Source: Nevskiales bacterium (GTDB lineage Bacteria; Pseudomonadota; Gammaproteobacteria; Nevskiales; Nevskiaceae). Taken from it: 7,766 nt of DNA. Of the stretch, positions 6,218 to 7,766 are shown one piece after another; position 1 is the stretch's first letter, and every line of letters starts with the position of its first letter. Both the position numbers and the translations under genes were made by a program. The notes under the pieces were generated by a model that worked only from the letters and a program-made list of their open reading frames with translations, was not told where the DNA came from and did no database searches. The stretch is from positions 1 to 7,766 of the forward strand of contig JAKEEJ010000175.1 of the NCBI GenBank assembly GCA_022616655.1, in the 5' to 3' direction.

Positions 6218-6235
6218 CTAGCCCGCATTTCTCAC
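6218..6235 (+). repeat. Left terminal inverted repeat of the MITE-like element
   Basis: CTAGCCCGCATTTCTCAC, an exact reverse complement of 6457-6474. Flanking bases (GTGAACG outside, AAGGGG inside) do not extend the match. Confidence 0.9.
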
Positions 6236-6294
6236 AAGGGGATCGAGCGATTGGCCGTCGGCGAGGAGCCGGATGGCGCCGGCCTGGAGCGAGC

Positions 6295-6316
6295 GGCCAT
6301 AGCTTTGACTATGGCC
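6295..6316. repeat. Internal hairpin of the MITE-like element
   Basis: GGCCATAG (6295-6302) and CTATGGCC (6309-6316) are perfect inverted arms around a 6-nt loop CTTTGA. There is no T-tract on either side, so it is not an ordinary terminator. It may be a structural part of the mobile element. Confidence 0.7.
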
Positions 6317-6456
6317 CGAGTGAAGGCCAAGCCAGGCGGCCCGCAGGCAGGCCAGCGCCGATCCAGCCGGAGCATCACATGACAGGTTGTCAGCGGAGTA
6401 CTGCACGGCAAGCCATTCGATTACTCTCGACAGGCGGGGGATGCTCCGGCGCCTCC

Positions 6457-6474
6457 GTGAGAAATGCGGGCTAG
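6457..6474 (-). repeat. Right terminal inverted repeat of the MITE-like element
   Basis: GTGAGAAATGCGGGCTAG, the reverse complement of 6218-6235. Its last four bases overlap the stop codon of the minus-strand hydrolase gene. Confidence 0.9.
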
Positions 6475-7631
6475 GCCGGCCGGAGAAGGGTCCAGACATT
6501 GGACAGCTCGCCCTTGAGTACGCGCTGACGCCGGGTGTCATTGGCGGCAAGGGCTTCGAGACTGTGGCGGATGTCGAGATTGATCCAGCCGTCCAGGTAA
6601 TAGCTGTGCTCGACGGTACCGCTGACAATCTCCGAGCAATCCACCTGCTGGATTTTGTTGTGCATCAGGGCTGGACGGGCGGCGCCGTGGGTGCCCAGAC
6701 GCTCCGGATTGCCCTTGGTGTAGTCAGAAACGTACATGGCGAGGTCGCCGCGGTTGTAGTACAGGGTCACCTCGCGTGCCAGTTCGTGGACACGTCCCAG
6801 AGCCCCCTCCGGTTCCAGGGCATTTTCGTCCACGTCCGGAGCGCACAGAAAAATGTTCTCAAACAGCCGCGGCAGGGCGTTGCCGGGTGTGTAACGGTCC
6901 ATGCGGCCGAGGGCGTTCTGCAGCACGTAATTGCCCATCGAGTGGCACAGCAGGTGGAGACTCTGGTCGCATAGTGGCGTGCCTTCGGCACGGGCCCGGC
7001 CGCGCAGATTGATCAGAAAGTCGCGCAGCTTCAGAAATCCGCGCCCGATGGCGTACCCGGAGGCCTTGGCCTCGCTGCGGTCGGACTTGTAGGAAGCGAA
7101 AGGCAGGGCCATGCCGTCCGACGGCCAGGTGAACAGCACCACGGAAACCGTCTGTCCGGGATCGGCACCGTCGTTGCGGTTGAGCGCGAGTTGCAGTGCC
7201 AGTGCGGAGCCCACCGCTTCCGGCCAGGAGACGTTGAACCCGTGGACGTACACCAGCACATCACTGCCCTTCAGCATCAGGTCCTGCACCTCCGCGAACA
7301 GGGCCCTGGAGCCCAGCCTGGCTTCCGGTTGTGCGGAGTCACTGACGGTGGCGTCGAGCCTCTCCGGGTAGGCGTGGATGTCCGCTTTTTTCGCACAGCC
7401 GGAAAGATATTGGGCCAGTTCCGTGCCCTGGCCGCGACCCATCTTCTCGTGCGAGGCGTCCAGGAATTGCGTGATGCGTGCCGCATCCGCGTTGACCCGG
7501 ACGCGCCCGAAGCGGAGATTCTCCAGCCCGTCGGCACTGAATGCCGTTCCGTAGCCGCGGGGTCTCCAGCGGTCGGTGCCGATGTGGCGGCGATTGGTGG
7601 CGTAAAACAGATTCAAGGCAGTGTTGGCCAT
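6471..7631 (-). CDS. Alpha/beta hydrolase, DUF900 family
   Basis: A 386-residue protein whose N-terminus (LNLFYATNRR) and core match the DUF900 group of alpha/beta hydrolases (PF05990). The oxyanion/strand motif VLVYVHGFNVSWPEA is at 125-139. The nucleophile elbow CHSMGNYVL gives Ser231, the acid is probably Asp296 in YYNRGDLAMYVSD, and the base His342 in VEHSYYLD, so a full Ser-Asp-His triad is visible. There is no signal peptide or membrane segment, so it is likely cytoplasmic; the substrate is unknown, as for most of the family. The ATG at 7631-7629 has GAGGGA about 7 nt upstream. The stop TAG lies in the CTAG at the end of the adjacent mobile element. If that CTAG is a target duplication, the protein end was unchanged by the insertion; otherwise the original C-terminus may have been altered. 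It stands alone, with no operon partner seen. Confidence 0.88.
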   Translation of the reverse strand: MANTALNLFYATNRRHIGTDRWRPRGYGTAFSADGLENLRFGRVRVNADAARITQFLDASHEKMGRGQGTELAQYLSGCAKKADIHAYPERLDATVSDSAQPEARLGSRALFAEVQDLMLKGSDVLVYVHGFNVSWPEAVGSALALQLALNRNDGADPGQTVSVVLFTWPSDGMALPFASYKSDRSEAKASGYAIGRGFLKLRDFLINLRGRARAEGTPLCDQSLHLLCHSMGNYVLQNALGRMDRYTPGNALPRLFENIFLCAPDVDENALEPEGALGRVHELAREVTLYYNRGDLAMYVSDYTKGNPERLGTHGAARPALMHNKIQQVDCSEIVSGTVEHSYYLDGWINLDIRHSLEALAANDTRRQRVLKGELSNVWTLLRPA

Positions 7632-7678
7632 TGCCGGGTCCCTCGTCCGCGGGGTTCAGCCCATTCTGTTACAGGGGC

Positions 7679-7766
7679 TTAGGGCCTGTTAACAATTATC
7701 CGATCGCTGCGTTGCTTCCCAGAAACGCGCCAGACTAGGCGCGAGGTGCGCCGCTTAGTGAGTCTA
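7679..7766. other. Hairpin-rich, repeat-like sequence at the window edge
   Basis: From TTAGGGCCTGTTAACA onward there is no gene, but there are nested inverted repeats: CGCGCC/GGCGCG around AGACTA, GGCGC/GCGCC around GAGGT, and AGACT paired with AGTCT near the end. The TTAG edge, the terminus-like start and the structure suggest the end of a repeat or insertion element that continues past the window. The other end is not visible, so this is only a suggestion. Confidence 0.35.
7695..7700 (-). promoter_or_regulatory. Candidate -10 element for the hydrolase gene
   Basis: On the minus strand GATAAT matches TATAAT at 5 of 6 bases, about 60 nt before the hydrolase start. The corresponding -35 position (CTGGGA at 17-bp spacing) is poor, so this is a weak candidate. 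Confidence 0.3.

Larger units (their letters stand above)
6218..6474. mobile_element. MITE-like element with perfect 18-bp terminal inverted repeats
   Basis: The element is 257 bp and starts and ends with CTAGCCCGCATTTCTCAC and its exact reverse complement. The interior is GC-rich and has no believable transposase; open frames across it look like random translation. That is the layout of a non-autonomous miniature transposon moved by another element's transposase. Because CTAG is its own complement, the outer four bases could instead be a 4-bp target duplication, leaving 14-bp repeats (CCCGCATTTCTCAC) and a 249-bp element; some IS families (for example IS5-type) duplicate such YTAR targets. 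The right CTAG supplies the stop codon (TAG on the minus strand) of the alpha/beta hydrolase gene. The family is not identified; an IS1380- or IS5-like parent is only a guess. Confidence 0.72.

Noticed and set aside
6218..6474. CRISPR repeat or integron attC site
   Set aside because: There is only one inverted pair at the ends, no regularly spaced direct repeats and no attC-type core sites.
6218..6628. A 136-codon minus-strand frame covering the MITE-like element
   Set aside because: It runs in the wrong frame through the hydrolase 3' end, is low-complexity Ser/Arg/Pro sequence, and shows no transposase motifs.
6387..6974. A 195-codon plus-strand frame across the MITE edge and hydrolase 3' end
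   Set aside because: It is antisense to the hydrolase and begins inside the mobile element; composition is that of a reverse-complement translation.
7191..7682. A 163-codon plus-strand frame opposite the hydrolase
   Set aside because: It is an antisense shadow of the DUF900 gene, with no ribosome binding site and no recognisable domain.

Overview
This is a GC-rich proteobacterial chromosome segment. The protein sequences and the rph-rdgB-hemW gene order look most like Gammaproteobacteria, but the exact lineage cannot be fixed from this window. Most of it is core housekeeping DNA. About 490 bp between 5985 and 6470 is gene-poor and carries traces of gene decay and a small transposon-like element.

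Layout, left to right. (1) Positions 1-2096, plus strand: the end of the alpha (spc/alpha) ribosomal operon, with the 3' part of rpoA, then rplQ (L17 with an unusual basic tail of about 80 residues), then an S49-family serine peptidase with a lipoprotein-type signal, whose start overlaps the rplQ stop by 4 bp. (2) Positions 2066-4606, minus strand: a tight rph-rdgB-hemW cluster. It encodes RNase PH, the house-cleaning XTP/dITP pyrophosphatase and the radical-SAM heme chaperone HemW. rdgB starts with GTG and hemW with TTG, and the hemW end overlaps the peptidase gene end tail to tail. (3) Positions 4607-5078: a 55-bp divergent intergenic region with a palindrome around -10-like sequences, then sufE on the plus strand (Fe-S cluster sulfur acceptor). 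(4) Positions 5137-6186, plus strand: two tandem paralogous genes for small secreted proteins with eight conserved cysteines each (GLG1-type Cys-rich repeats), followed by a hairpin and the orphan tail of a third, decayed copy. (5) Positions 6218-6474: a 257-bp element with perfect 18-bp terminal inverted repeats and no gene, resembling a MITE. Its outer CTAG overlaps the stop codon of the next gene. (6) Positions 6471-7631, minus strand: a DUF900-type alpha/beta hydrolase. (7) Positions 7632-7766: its upstream region, which runs into a hairpin-rich, repeat-like sequence cut by the window edge.

Functionally the core genes cover transcription and translation (rpoA, rplQ), RNA 3'-end processing (rph), nucleotide-pool cleaning (rdgB), heme insertion (hemW) and Fe-S assembly (sufE). 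They do not form a single pathway. The accessory part has no recognisable defence, CRISPR or biosynthetic system. Its most distinctive features are the expanding and decaying Cys-rich family and the element inserted exactly at a stop codon.
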